Shown piece after piece: positions 39,147 to 58,200 of a stretch of 64,000 nt of DNA. The stretch spans positions 13,049,961-13,113,960 of the forward strand of contig NC_135561.1 of NCBI RefSeq assembly GCF_964340395.1. Reading direction: 5' to 3'. Under the pieces are notes generated by a model. The model saw only the letters and a list, made by a program, of their open reading frames with translations, was not told the DNA's origin and ran no database searches. Position numbers and translations under genes: made by a program. Source of the DNA: Glandiceps talaboti. Its lineage: Eukaryota > Hemichordata > Enteropneusta > Spengelidae. Position 1 is the first letter of the stretch. Every line of letters begins with the position of its first letter.

Positions 39147-42100
39147 TCAAAAATGTCTGTACAGAAACCTGACACCTTTAAAAGTGAAATATGAAATAGC
39201 TACAGCAAATAACATAAACTCTCTGGATGCCCTGGTATGGTTTTCTTTCTCTAGTACCAGTATTCTCCTGGATAGCCTAGCAACTTGGTGTCGAAGCATT
39301 GGTATATCAACAGCTACAGGTTCCTCGATGATTTCATCTTCATCAGCTCCTATGGATAAGATCTGCAAGTCATCTGTTCCTGGTACAGGCTCCATTCTGA
39401 TGAAACAAGTAACAGTAGATATATGAAGTTCCCTGAAATACATGTACTGTCTGTCTGTCTGTCTGTCTATGTCTGTCTCTGTTTGTCTGTCTGTCTGTAT
39501 CCAACTCCCCACCCCCACCGGTAACCCCATTATTATCTTTGCAATCATTTGCTGTCATGCTGATGAATATTTTTGGTCAACAGTGCAAGGGTTCTATGAT
39601 GACTAATACCAGGTTGCTATACATGAAAATAAAGAGATGTGGATGCAGTTGTACAATGAACATCAAGTCATCACCACAAAGAGAGACATGGTATTAGCAG
39701 GAAATACAACTCGATATCAACACACCTTGATGTATTTCTTTACTAAAACTTGAGTGCCTACTTACGAGATAGAAGTATCCATCCTAGGTCCATTCCTACC
39801 ACCTATGAGTGTTGATGATGATGATGATGTGTAGGACTGTGACGGGTTACCTACAGGTTCATCTTGTACAGAGGGAAATTCATGGTCTTCTAGTTTTAAT
39901 ACTCTGGGTGGTGTGGTCAAACCAACAGGTGTTTCACCTAAAAATGGCAAATAGTGGACAGGAAAAATCAGAGCAGGTACCATTATAAAACTCACATTCA
40001 GCTTCTTGCAGTTGAATAGTATACAGCAGTCTTTTGGTAAGTGTATAAAGTACATTGTTGTATGTCAAATCTACATAAGTTTCAAAGTCATTTTACCAGG
40101 GTTCTCTACCACTGTATTTATTATGGATGGAAACTATACGAGGTAAATGTTATCAAAGTTCTTCAGCCATACCTAAGTTCTCTACCTGTAATTGTGCACA
40201 GGGAGGTAAGTATATGTAGTTATATGTGAGTGTACTTGAGTTCCCAAGTCATTTTACCAAGGTTCCCTATAGATATCAGTGTTTTTTATCAAGATGGGTA
40301 AATGTATGGACGTAAAATCTACCCCAGTTTCCAAATCATTTTTTTCCAAGGTTCCCTACGTACATGTACCAGAGTATAAAGGGGTCGAATCTACCTGTGT
40401 TCCCCTACCAATGTTTTTGTTAAGAATAGTATAAGCAGTTTAAAATCTCTGAGAGTTCCCCAGGTATTTACCAAGCTTCCCACCATAATAATGGTTCAGC
40501 GAATAGAAACATATGCAAATTCAAACTCTGTTCGTTACCTGGACTTCCAAGCCTTAGTAAACACATTGACTGGTAAGCGCTAGGTATGACTGTATTAATA
40601 TACAAAGTTCATTTACCTGGTAGAAGGGGTTCCATTAAATCAAGGTTTAATGCTCTGGGAGAATCACTCATTCCAACATGAGTTCCTGAACCTGGTGTAA
40701 GGAGAAATATTACGTAAATGTAAATAAATGGAATTATTAGTTATTGTAAAGCAAATTATATTAGAATCCTCAACAGTTACTACTTTCATCTCATAGATCA
40801 TTAACAAAGTTGCAAATGTTTGATAATTTTTTACTCTCATTTTTGCCTATGTTTTCATACTACCTATGAACATATTATAATGTATCAATCAACAGCCAAT
40901 AAATTTTAACAAATTGTAGGCAAACAAGTAACGTCAGGACCACATCCCTGAAGCTTCTTGACTGTTTACACACATACAAGCCAGCGTGCAAATTACCCAC
41001 AATGCTTAGGAGACATGTACATGTAATTCACCCTATTAGAAAATAGGACTAAACTGTTACCAGTAAAAGCTTACTATATTTTGCAAAAAAGATAGCTAAC
41101 AAATTTACGCCTAAACAGCTATATGTAAGTGTACTGTAATGTGTTTGTAATTGTACAGTCATGTACATGCAGTGTTCATGGCCACACTGGCAAAAATCAA
41201 TCACGCAAATTTAGTGAGGGGATACCCCCCCCCCCCCCCCCACTCCTATCACATCTGTTCTAAAATGTTAGTTTTAAATTTACATATCAAAATAATGATC
41301 AGATCTCGCATTTCATGTACATGTACGTGTATATAGACATTTCATGGTTTACATCAAATCATAAATGATTCACTATAACAGATAGACTTTCTGGGACATA
41401 CATGTAAGACATCCTCTGAGTATGCTGAGTGTATTATTGTTGCTTATTTGACCTTTCAATAACCGCTGACCCTTGCATGTGACCATTGACCGATTGCGAT
41501 TCACTTCGTCCCATTTCAACTCGCCCCAATTTCAACTCGCCCCATTTTCAACTCGCCCCACTTTTAACTCGTCCCATTTTCAACTCGCCCCAACAACACT
41601 AGTAAACGTTTATAAATCTAAACGATACATGGACTTGAAGTACAGCGCGGGGACCGAAAAATTTACATGATTTTACCTACATGGCCAGTTGAAGCGTAGA
41701 AAATGTAACATTTCATAGCAGAAAGTGGTGTGGGTTTTGGCTTTAAGTGTTTGCTAGATCTAGAACTAAGTATTGTAGTATGTGTTTTAAGCACAAGTGG
41801 TACTTCATTAGTGGAATACGAGATACCACAGACCCTCCAAACTGAGTACTAGTAGCTTCGATTTCATATATGCACAGGTAAATTATATTGTAAAGAGTTG
41901 GGGCGAGTTGAAAATGGGGCGAGTTGAAATTGGGGCGAGTTGAATATTGGACGAGTTGAGTGGGACAAGTTCAAATAGGACGAGTTGAAATTGGGACGAG
42001 TTGATCCGTCACGCCATTGACCTACCTCCAACTAATATCTTGCCTGGTACCTGCATGCTTGCAGCAGTCATACCAGTTTGTTGGTACATGTCTGTTTCAA

Positions 42101-42266
42101 GTCCGTCACCTCCTTCATCACCAGACATGCTAATTTTATCTGGTATCCTCATCTTCATGTTGATATCTGTGGTATACTCTGTGTTATAGGACAAGCGTTG
42201 TAGTTCCGCCATCTCGTTTTCCATTTCTGCGATACTAAAAGATGAATGCATAGAACCATCTCCCAT
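39147..42266 (-). CDS. MFF: Mitochondrial fission factor MFF, 4 coding exons, 245 aa
   Basis: Exons: 42266-42026, 40691-40617, 39937-39766, 39396-39147 (stop TGA at 39149-39147); GT-AG, phases consistent, 738 nt. MFF is a tail-anchored outer mitochondrial and peroxisomal membrane receptor for the fission GTPase Drp1. The two conserved N-terminal motifs are visible: EYTTDINMKMRIPDKI (about residues 30-45) and MQVPGKILVGG (71-81). TTPPRVLKLED in exon 3 matches the family's TPPRVLTL. Residues about 193-222 form the coiled coil (MLRHQVARLSRRILVLEKEN), and about 223-241 the C-terminal membrane anchor, which contains a Lys at 236, followed by a basic tip. The ATG has an in-frame TGA four codons upstream. 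An acceptor-like TTTTTTACAG just before 42310 suggests a spliced 5' UTR. Exon 2 has two acceptors 6 nt apart that both keep frame. Confidence 0.94.
40050..40480. repeat. Diverged minisatellite in MFF intron 2 and flank
   Basis: Degenerate units of about 80-90 bp contain CAAGTCATTTTACCAAGGTTCC-like words in several phases; one isolated relative lies at 60910-60960. Confidence 0.5.
41492..42013. mobile_element. Element with inverted minisatellite ends and 9-bp target-site duplication, at the MFF exon 1 donor
   Basis: A left array (about 41502-41593) of a 16-18-bp unit, CCCCATTTTCAACTCG, faces an inverted array (about 41897-42004) of CGAGTTGAAAATGGGG. CCATTGACC flanks the whole at 41483-41491 and 42014-42022. 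The core between the arrays has no protein frame. The right-hand duplication overlaps positions +4 to +12 of the exon 1 splice donor (GTAGGT, 42025-42020), which remains intact. Confidence 0.7.
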
Positions 42267-42688
42267 GATTAGTCATGGGACAAATATGAAACACTGACTG
42301 GATGGGCCCCCTGTAAAAAATGGATATGACTTAATGAGTGTAGTATATTGTACTGTGTTAGCACTACCCTAGTGTTTCTCTACTAAATGTAATGATACAA
42401 TATGAATGATAAGAGTGGAAATACATGTAGCCGATTAAAAAGTGTTCTCCCTTGGATTTTTTTTCATAAAACAATGTACACGTACGGACCTACACGTACA
42501 TTGTACATATTGTATGTCATGAATGACAGTGTGATACATGCAAGTTATAAGCATGCATGTAAATAATAGAATTGCTTTTCTGTAGGTACAATACTGTCAC
42601 AGGGATACAACAGTGAGGAAAACTCCGGAGAAAACCACAGGTTTCACATATAAACCTCGTTCTGGTGGCAAATACAGTAAATCAAGAC

Positions 42689-42741
42689 TTCTGACATTGT
42701 CTCTTCCCCCCTGTCTCCAAACACAAGAGACAATGTCAGAA
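42689..42741. repeat. 17-bp perfect hairpin
   Basis: 42689-42705 (TTCTGACATTGTCTCTT) pairs with 42725-42741 across a 19-nt loop, in the presumed 5' UTR intron of MFF. Confidence 0.7.
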
Positions 42742-43027
42742 TAGATCTCGAGTGACTGTCTGACTCCGTCTGCAAAGCACGACTAAATCAGCACAATATT
42801 TGCCGGTGGTGAGATGACACTCGAGGTGTCACACAGTACAGGAAATATTAAGATTGGGTTAATAACAGCAAAAGAAAACATGACGAACGTGCTATGGCAT
42901 GGGTTTGTCGGTTACCGACCCCGGAGGCCTGAACCGACCTTTTCCATTCGTGTTTCAGTTTCGGACAAATTATTAACCACCAAAAAAAACCGTTGAATTG
43001 GGGATCATGTAGATGATCAAGCCTTAC

Positions 43028-43340
43028 CTTAGTGAAATTGTAAATGCTTTAATATAAATAGATTTGCGCTATAGGTCCACAATCTTGTTTATACACTCGG
43101 TCTCCGACTAAACTTCAGTACCATTCAACTTCCATGTACTCCATGTACGCCATCATACGTCTACAAATAGTGATGATGTCACGCCTTCTTGTGCAATTTC
43201 TCCTAAAATAACGATGATGGCGCTGTTCTTGAGCGGTCAACATTGCCACTGATCCGGAAAATAATGCAAGTCTTGATAAAATAATGAATATAACAAATAT
43301 GTTCTCTAAATCAGAATAATGCCACTGCAATGAATAAGTA
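43028..43340 (-). other. Candidate MFF 5' UTR exon / promoter-proximal region
   Basis: A strong donor (CTAAG|GTAAGG on the minus strand, exon edge 43028) pairs with the acceptor before 42310. The sequence upstream, to about 43340, is less AT-rich than its surroundings and holds a short unrecognised open frame (71 codons). The 5' end is not resolved. Confidence 0.35.
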
Positions 43341-44996
43341 CGAAAATGAATTTGAATTTCTGACTTTTCGATCCCAGTAAAAAAAAATTAAATTCTCTTT
43401 TATCCATATATTCGATCACTTGAAATGAACGATGAATACACATTAAAATCGTTTCAAGTCTTAATCCTCAAGAAATATAGCATCAATGATGGTAAAAGTT
43501 ATCAAATGATTGAAAATTCAGAAAATGTAGGGTCCCTATTAAAACAGACTGTAAAAGCTAGGGTGTCGGTGGATAGAAACAGGGAACGGAATACGATGTT
43601 TTGGTCGCTTTGGTTTTTGCGACACGATGACATATGAAGTGATATTGCGTGATGTGTTTAATTTGTTGATACATTTTACACCGTGTAAATCTGTTAAATA
43701 GAGCTCAAAATGACATAAAATTCACTGTGTTTGAAGAATCCTATATGCATGGCCACTGACATTTTTTAACACTATGAGAAATAAAACATTGACAATTTTG
43801 TTGAAAACAAGGCGGTAAACCCAAAGTTCTTTCATTATTTCAGAAGGACAATGTATGGTGGCAAGTTTGAGATTTAGAACAAGGGGAATTTGTCCCCAGG
43901 GCGCATTCTATACGTAAAGGTCATGGTTTCAATCGAGTCGCATTAGTGTTGTTATAACAATGGAGCAATAAGCTCAGGCTTACGTAGGTTTTGTTCTGGA
44001 CGAACCTTTTCCACAGTCTGAAAGATCCAGTTGTTGGTTTACTTATGTAACAACTCAGGGTTGAAGCGTATTACATAAACGGAAACAATGACTGGATCTT
44101 TGAGACTACTTTTTCTATAGCTCTGCCAAACAACTGTTTTCAAAGTTTGCAAGCCTAATTTTCAATCATATAGTCTGAAATGGGCTGTTTTGTGGTGTTC
44201 TGATGGGAAACAAAAAATAGTGCCAATGGCCGGCGTTGTAGTGTATAGTGTTTGTGTTATTTGAAGAAAAAAATGTTTATCTACAAATGATTACTGTTAA
44301 TGTTGGTATGGGCAGTATCTTCACTGTCAAGCTTTTGAAAGTTTATTCATTAGCCTAACCGTCCGTGTTGTTATTTTCGCAATATACAGAGCCACTTCAC
44401 TGTTGCTATATGGGTGCAGTCTTGTTGCTAGGCATGTGTACATTCACTTTTTGGATGTTTATTGACTTGCCTATTTATCCTTTACAATATAGACCACTAT
44501 CATTTGGCTGTTGCTTAGCTTTGTATGTGCTTGTTGCTAGGCATATTTGCATATATTTTTTTGGATGTTTATCCACTTACCTTACCTATAATTCATGTTA
44601 ACTTTCCAATATATACATCATTTGACTGTTGTTAAGGGCGTGGTTGTCGTTGCTAGGACCAGTTGTGTAAAATTGTTTTGAACAATATCTGTAAAATAAC
44701 ACATCCAGAAACATCCCCACCAAATTTCAGCCCCATTCACATTGTAGTTTAGGAGATATAAGTTTTTGACTAAAGACCTAATTCACATATCATTGATGGG
44801 ATTCATCACTGATGATATTGTGAATACATATACATGTCCCAGGATGCACCCCATTTAAAAAGCCCAATCTACTTAGTTTTGGAATTACAGATTTCTGACA
44901 ATTCTTTTATCCAAAGCACACGTGACTGATGCGATCATTTTCATTTGAACAATTTCCCAACTAGCTATATACACGTCAGTCAGTCACACACGCACG

Positions 44997-45037
<41 letters not shown>

Positions 45038-46027
45038 GCAGACAGACAGACAGACAGATGGCCAGACACTGCACCATGCCTACATACAGCACTACTGAAC
45101 TTTACTAGTTCAGTTGTTTTCATAAAAAGGGTCCCTCTCAAGTAAAAAAATGACATCAAGACAGTGAAACTATTCTTTAGCAATGTTTTATTTAATTTGT
45201 TATCAATTCAGCCAACAAGGATACAGACTGAGTACAATACAACATGTAACAGCAAGCACATTAAATAACTTACTGGTTTCAATATATATCCTCTCTTTAT
45301 GGGTGAACAAGATACTGTAAACCTAGGTATTTTCACCACTAGAAAATTTTGCGATTTTACAGTCTTCAGCTAGTTCTCAAAGACTTATTTTTACTAATTA
45401 CCAGACTGATGCACTGTGTTCATGTACAAGAAGGCATTTTACTCACTACTTATTTTTGCATTTTTTCTGTCCAGCAAAATATATAAAATAAGTCTTTGCG
45501 AAAATTTCCAGGTTTACAGTATACCTTTCAATTGTAACGTCAAATTATAATGTTACCATGTTAGTTTTTAAATCTTGTAATTTTTATGATAATCTTGAAA
45601 TCTATAAATTACATAACTTGGAAAGAATTACTGTAAAACTGCTGACCAACCAAGAACATCAAAAGTGTCTAGCTTATATGTGGAAGAGGTGGGGGAGGGG
45701 GAAATATTTACAAGTGGTTCGGAGATAAAACAGAATGTACTTAAAAAGTCTGTAGCTATAACAACATACATTATCAACTTCAAAATAGTAAATTCTGAGT
45801 CTAAAAAAATCATCATATTAACTTTTTGATATATTGTTGATGGCATAATGGTGATTGTAATGTTTTGGGAAATAAAACAAATGATTTAAACTCATGGTGA
45901 GATATTGTCTAACTAATTGAAAATGATTTCTATATGTTTTGTTGCAATGGTCAGCCCTTGTGTAAAATTATCTAGGATTGCAACGATGCAGACCGATTTT
46001 TTGTGTACATCGATCAACCTCATTCAT

Positions 46028-46385
46028 TGATACATACATACATACATGCATACATACATACATACATACATAAACATATGCATACATGCACACACATACA
46101 CACACACATACATACATGCATGCATACATACATACATACATACATACAGACAGACAAGCATACAGAAACATACACATACATGTACACATGCACACATGCA
46201 CACATACATACATACAAATGTACATACATAAACATATGCATACATGCACACACACATACATACATACACACATACATACATACATACACACATACATACA
46301 TACATACATACATACATACATACATACATACATACATACATACATACATGCATGCACCTACACATACATATACATGCATGCATAA
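46028..46385. repeat. (CATA)n compound microsatellite
   Basis: Long CATA runs interrupted by CACA and TGCA words; continues as mixed CAGA/CACA until about 46500. The many long frames across it in several frames are repeat artefacts. Confidence 0.97.
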
Positions 46386-47659
46386 TTATTGTGCACACAC
46401 AGACATACACACAGATAGACAAACAAACACAGAGGCAGACACACACGCTACCAGAGATACAGACAGATGAATGGATAGATGGACAGTCAGATAAACAAAC
46501 AGACATAAAACACAAACAGGGATAGAGCAATAAATTTTCAGTCTTAACATTACACAAATTATAAATATGAACTGTTTATTCAAAATAACAGTAGAATTGA
46601 ATGAAAACTTGTAATATGTCTATTTATGCTAAGAAATAAAGCACAATCTAGTAAAATAAATGAAGCCAGCAAACAAAGGCAGTTTTAGAATTCAAGTATT
46701 GACAACTGATAAGTAACCTCTCACTCTGAAAACAAAATAACACCAGTACAGAAGACTTGAGACTTTACAATACAATTGGTACTGGCACTCCTATAAACCA
46801 CAGGTCCATTCACAACTGTACTGTAAAGTCTACAAAACATTCAACATCTTTCAAAAAGAAAAACTACAAAAACTATTATGAATGTAAATCAATTGAACAA
46901 TAAAGAAAAAGATCTGCATACAAAAAAGACTATTTTTTGGTACATGTTACCTAAAAGACCAAACCTGTTCACCAGAAATGACCTTTTTTTTAAAAAACTG
47001 TTACAATGACAGTTCTATTTGCTGATTACAAGATGTTTCTCCCCCAAATTATATTTCTCTTTATTAGTACATGTATTATTGACTAAAATTGTTTCTAAGT
47101 ACAAATTCAAAAGCGTATGAAAATATTATAAGCAAAGAACACAGACTGCATTGAAAATATTATAAGCTAAGCATGCGCTGTCAGATAGATATTATGATGT
47201 TTGTTAATTCACATTTGGTATTTGACGGAGCTTAGAGTCCAAACACTTAGATTTGAGCCATCAGTCTGCTAGTCATTTGCCACACTTTGACACTATCAGC
47301 TGCGGACATCATTTGGCAGTGACGTTTCTATATAACAATGCCCTCTACAGATTCAACTGGAAATTTGATGAGCTTGTTGATGAATAGAGTGAACAATGTT
47401 TCTGTTAAACAGCAACCTTGGAGTTTCAGATGTGCAGTGATGCATACATGCAAGTTGAATACAAAGTGATACAAACACATACATGTATGTATACACGTAT
47501 GCGCACACACACACACTGCTACAAGTCACACACAGATCCACATACACATGCACACACACATTAACAGACACATACTGCCACACATCATGAAAACAGACCT
47601 CACCCATCACCACACACATACTTACACAGGCATGCTGACATACTGCCATGGGCCATGCA

Positions 47660-47682
47660 GACAGACAGGCAGGCAGGCCTGC

Positions 47683-47731
<49 letters not shown>

Positions 47732-47816
47732 TGGACAAATATAGAGACAGAGAGATAGACAGACAGGGAGACAGACAGATAGACAGACAGACAGACAGAC
47801 AGACACACACACACAC
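47660..47816. repeat. (CAGA)n microsatellite
   Basis: Nearly pure CAGA runs with TAGA and GGGA interruptions, ending in (CA)n. Confidence 0.97.
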
Positions 47817-50294
47817 TTGGTATTATATGATATAATCGGTGTCATTTGTAATATGACAAGAGTGCAAATGTCTGAAAATTATTGACTGGCCATTGAAATC
47901 ACTCTTCATCTTGTCATCTGAATCACTGTATCAATAAACCTTGGTTCCTACTATAAACTATATGAACTTATAAATGGACTATATTAGCTTTGTCTAATGA
48001 CAGTGTCTAATGTCACCTTTTCTGGTCATGTCTTCATAACATGTGCATTGCTATATCAACAAAGTGTATACTCTTAGCCACATTACCATTTATATTGAAA
48101 ATAACGTTTTATTTATGTCTCAATTTATTCTACTCTATGTATACTTAGTGTAAGCAGTATAATAACTCTCTAATAGTACACACTACTTCTAAAACTCTGT
48201 CACTACAGCTTTGCTTTTAATTTGTATTTACAGCCAAAATGTGAACACTACTCCCTAGGATCAGACTGGTGCTTGCTATATATTTTAGTTTTTAATCAAA
48301 AGGACACAGAATGTGCACTTTGTTCCACTTTTACTTTACAAAGATGATGCTAGTGCTAGTTAGTTGATATGATATATATATATAATAGCATTTGCATTGC
48401 ATAACAGGATATGACATCATAGTGGTTGCAATGCATGACAGGATATGACATCATGAAAATAACATTTCACATATTTGAATTGCACTTTCACAAAACTCTA
48501 CTGTGACATCTGCATCTGGACAAAAGTTGTAAAAATGACAAGTCACTAGACAAGTTGCCAGTTCAAAGATGCATTGTGTGCATCTCCACAAACAATGCCA
48601 TGCATTCTGTACATGCAGGAAGATTCGCATTCACTACTTAGGGGGTTGGTTGTCACCTGACTGTACCCTACGTTTACCAGTAAAATCCATCTCAGTCTGA
48701 CATTGATGCAGTTTAGTCATTGTTCTATAAAATCACTCACAATTAAAGAGGTTAACATGTCTTTCCATTATTTCACAATGAAGATGTTATTTCAAATGTA
48801 CCAAGGCAAAACAAGCCTACACATAACAACATACAAATGTATATTAAGTAATGACGTCTTGAGCAATGCATCTTGAAACTGGAAAATACACCATGCTTAA
48901 TACAGCAGACTTTTGTAAATTTTCTTGCAATGAAGTCCAGGTGAATTAACCATTCTATATATCAAGCATAAACTAAAAAATTATGAAATTTTAGTCAATG
49001 CTTAATTATTCCAAAGTCTTGGCAACAGTTGTACTAATTTACAGCTTGATCAAATGCTATGCAAATGACCAACCAAACGTTCAATATCAAGTACTTTAGT
49101 AAATGCATACATTCAAGCTCTTTGGAAACAAAATGATAAATTTTCTATTGGTCAAATCTCATACTTCGACTTCATTGCAAGAAATTATAATTCTGTTATG
49201 TGCAAACTTTATAAATATTTATCTAGAAAGCCAAACACTGAGATATGGTTTAAATATCCTGTTGCAAAATCTTTGTCAAAATGAAAATTTGCAATAATTT
49301 TTTAATGAAATTACAAGTTTAATTTATACTTTGCTCACTTTGACAATGAACACGTTAAAATTTGCATTTCAAAATAAGCAATAAATCCAAGATTAGGTTT
49401 TCAATGTTGCTACAATTTCAAAAATTGACGCCTACCCCTATTTATTTTATTTTACTCGACCCATGACAGCTAAAAAAAATGATCTGATCAATAAACTTTG
49501 AGAAAGTCCCTCACACCCCTATCTTTACACAAGGATAGTTTAATCCCATTGTTATTTCTATAACCACTTCATCTATATTCATGAAAATAAGGGGTGACTG
49601 ACTATGAGAGGTGGCGGAGAATTAGTTCTATATCTGGTGAAAATAATAGTTAAGAATCAATAAATTGGAATATAAAAAGTCTTTTTTTTTTGCGTACAGT
49701 AACAATTTGTAGGAACGTTTGCCAGGCAACCGAATCTGAATTACCTGTGCACCGAGTATACTGGCTTGATGTCAGTTTGTAAACAGCAGTGAAAGAAGTA
49801 CAGCCCAGTTTGTCAACAATAGATAGATTTGTGAGACGTGAAGGGATGTCATCGCTAGGCAATACACACTGAACAGTGCTAGTTCCCCAGCCAGTTAGTA
49901 TTACATTTTCAAGATTCCCCACCAAACTGTGTTACAACGTTTTGAAATCTAAGGAAACCTGTACCATACACCCCCCACCACCACCACCACCACCACCACC
50001 ACCACTGCCCCACCCCCATCTGGTACTGGTTCTCGTAAACCTTAGCAGTACACTTTCCACTTTCAGCAAGTTCAACCAATTAAAGAAATGGAAGATACAA
50101 AAAATATGAAATAACATTTCTAGTTCTGCTAGTCCTTTATTTATGACAATTATTAGATGCTAATCCAGCGACAAATAAAACTTTTTATATTCCAGTTTAA
50201 CTACAGGAAGAAAGTACATCATACATGTACGCTGCATACAAACGAGTCTCTAAATAAAATTTAGTAAAACCCAGTCTCGAGTCTAAGTAATATC

Positions 50295-55222
<4,928 letters not shown>

Positions 55223-55226
55223 GGTG

Positions 55227-58200
55227 CTGGAATTAGAAGTACCACCCAACCAAGGCAAACAACTGGTCACTAACAGAACAAATAGAAAATTCATCATAAA
55301 TACAGGGAGATAAAAAGTGATGGACATTTTCTGTCTTCCAAACAAAATATAAGATTACAATGATTCAGTGTAAAATCATACGTACATGTACACAATAAAC
55401 CATTACCCAGTAAAAGCACTTTGCATATTTATGAAGTAATCTACATACACAACATTTGCATATCAACAACCGATGTATACAACTATGTTAGGTGATATAC
55501 TTACATGTAGTCTACCATCATCAATTGCAAACAGCAATGTACTTTGCATGAAGCAATTTACATATACATTGTACAGAGCAAATCCACAACTGATGCATAC
55601 AAATGTACATCACTGATGCAAACAGTAAATTAAATGTACTTTGCATATTTATGAAGTAATTTACATATACAACATTTGCATATCCAACTGATGCACGAAC
55701 TATGCCACATGCATGATACACTGCCATCATCAATTGCGAACAGTAATGTACTATAATAGCATTTTTATGAAGTAAACAACATTTGCATATCAACAACTGA
55801 TTACATTTTGTACATATACATGTACTGTTATACACATGTACATTTGTATCTTGCATGAGGCATCACCATCATCAGATGTAAACAGACATTGCATGTTGAT
55901 GGAGTATAAAGTATTCAACATTTTCATATCAACAACTGACACATGTAACTGGAAAGATCTGTCATGGTGGACTTTCAGAGTGATTAACAGAGCACCCATA
56001 ACAACAAATCTTTCAGTTTAAACAAAGGTTATCCTTAAATATTTGGACACAGTGTTTGTATTATGAGAAGAACATATTTCAGCCAACTTTTAAAAGATAA
56101 TAATCATGAGTTGAAGGAAACGGGGCCAGACAACAGCTGTTCACATGAGACTCAGTTCTGTCTCTAATGATGGTGGAACTTAATGGCTTATGAAAATACA
56201 CATAACAATGTGTATACATGAAATGTATTATTTGACACTGCTACATGTACAAATAATACAAGTACATGTAGTCATGAAAAAAATATATATCCAAACATGC
56301 ATGGCTGCTAAAGGTAGTAAAATCAAAGACCCTATTGACTGAACATTTACCACAAAAATTTTATAATCTCTTTTGAAAATAAATCACTAAGAACAACTAT
56401 AAAGAACTGCATACAACAGGTACATGTACACAACAACAAATCATCCCTGACATTTTTATATTGTTCCTTTTGCGTGGATCATAGTTTCATGTTTCACTGC
56501 AAATAAATCTCCAACTAAAATTTGTTTGCTGCAGAGAGAAGGATTCACAGAGAAGGATAGCCTCTAGGCTCTAGGCTACCAAATATTAACTCATAAAATC
56601 ATTCATTCGATTTCCCTACAAATGTAACTCAGTGTTATGCTTCAGATCTTGTGTCACACTAGTGATGATTAAACATATTTCAGTAATTAGAATAGAATGT
56701 AAATCCCTAGAATAATATATTTATTTGAAATATGAAACAAAAATAATACATACATGCACATGTACAACACCACTCACAAGCAAAGTTGAAGAAAAAATAT
56801 GGAATCTACGCCCAGGTTTTTTCAAGACAACATCGTCTACACGATTGGTTTTGCTCTGCTTGAAATGAGTCAAAACATTCAAAATCACCATTACTTTTCC
56901 CAATTTTTCATCAATAAATGTATATTTGTATACTGCTTGTGATGGTATAATTATATTATTCCCCAATATTTTTCTTCATTGAGTCAAAATTTCTCATGAC
57001 TTATATGGTTTTGTCACTTTTTGTCATGCAACTACCATGTGGTTCAAAACCCTGTAACACTATACATTGTACATTGTACATGTACATGTAAAATAAACAG
57101 TTCAATATCACACTAAGCATTTACCAAATACTCTATTTCATGCACAATACATTATACAGCAGACAAACAAGTAAGAAATGAATATGAATATAAATCATTA
57201 TTGAATTTTTTACAATGATACACTTTGTGTTGACTTAACGCTTATCTGCCATAGCTTTTATTTAAATTAATAAACAAAGTCACACATTCAATATTTACAT
57301 GTTGTACTGCATAACAGCTATCATCATGCAATGATATGGCAACAACATATACAAATGTATAAGATTACACAATAATGTATTTAGTATATATACATGTATT
57401 ATAAATCATTGGTAATGTATATATTTCTGTCATCAGAGTTCTCTATTTACTGTTCACACATACTTGACTAAAGGTCAACAAAACACATTAAGTGTAACAA
57501 AATCACTCTCCCACAGTCCTAGTCTCACAAACTCTAAAATAAGACAAAGGAATGTGCTAAAAACATCATGTGGATTCATGTCTTTCACACACACACCCAC
57601 CCCCCCCCCCACCCCCCCACCTCCCCCAACCTCTAACAATACTTACTGGACACAGAATATCCTGAGGTACAAATGAGATGAGTTGAGAGTAAAAATAGTA
57701 TAGAGTTGAAGGATAAATACAAGTTATGAAATGCAAGTACACAATATACATTTGTATGTAGAAACACAACAGAGAAATCCACAGGTGCAATCTGAATTAT
57801 ACATTATACATTACGTACATTATACAAATGTACATGTACATGTACATGATGTATATCATAATAATGTAATAAAGTAACATCTCTGTTTGTCCCTGCTGGG
57901 ACATCCATTGTTGAGTTTCACACAGGCTGCTAAGTGCTATGACACAAATACAAATTTTAACTTACATGTATGTATGTACTACATGTACATGTATGCAAAA
58001 CTTTCTGTTAGTGTTGATACATTAACAGTCCTTTTTTTCAATTCAATAGATTTACATATACATGTACAATGTACATGTATCAATCCATTCTCACCTATAA
58101 TAATGAAATCGTGTGATCTACATAATATAGGTTTGTATTATGTTAATCATGTGGTACTCAGGAAATCATAACATACTCACATTTTGAACAGAGTAGAAAC

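Larger units (their letters stand above)
43341..50294. other. Gene-free region rich in microsatellites and dispersed repeats
   Basis: Holds a dispersed repeat at about 43800-44170 (SINE-like family of 25190-25740), a two-copy repeat of about 130 bp at 44390-44640 (GTTGCTAGGCAT), (CA)n/(CAGA)n at 44988-45056, (CATA)n blocks at 46028-46385, (CA)n/(CAGA)n at 47500-47816, a direct repeat GGATATGACATCAT at 48400-48460, and (CCA)n at 49969-50005. No exon supported. Confidence 0.55.

Noticed and set aside
43115-43330. 71-codon frame as a separate minus-strand gene
   Set aside because: No recognisable domain; better explained as part of the upstream region or 5' exon of MFF.
44365-44601. 78-codon hydrophobic frame
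   Set aside because: Made by a two-copy tandem repeat (GTTGCTAGGCAT words); no family match or splice signals.
46000-46557. Long open frames in several frames (up to 177 codons)
   Set aside because: They run through CATA/CACA microsatellites and give only repetitive Tyr/His/Met/Cys/Val peptides.
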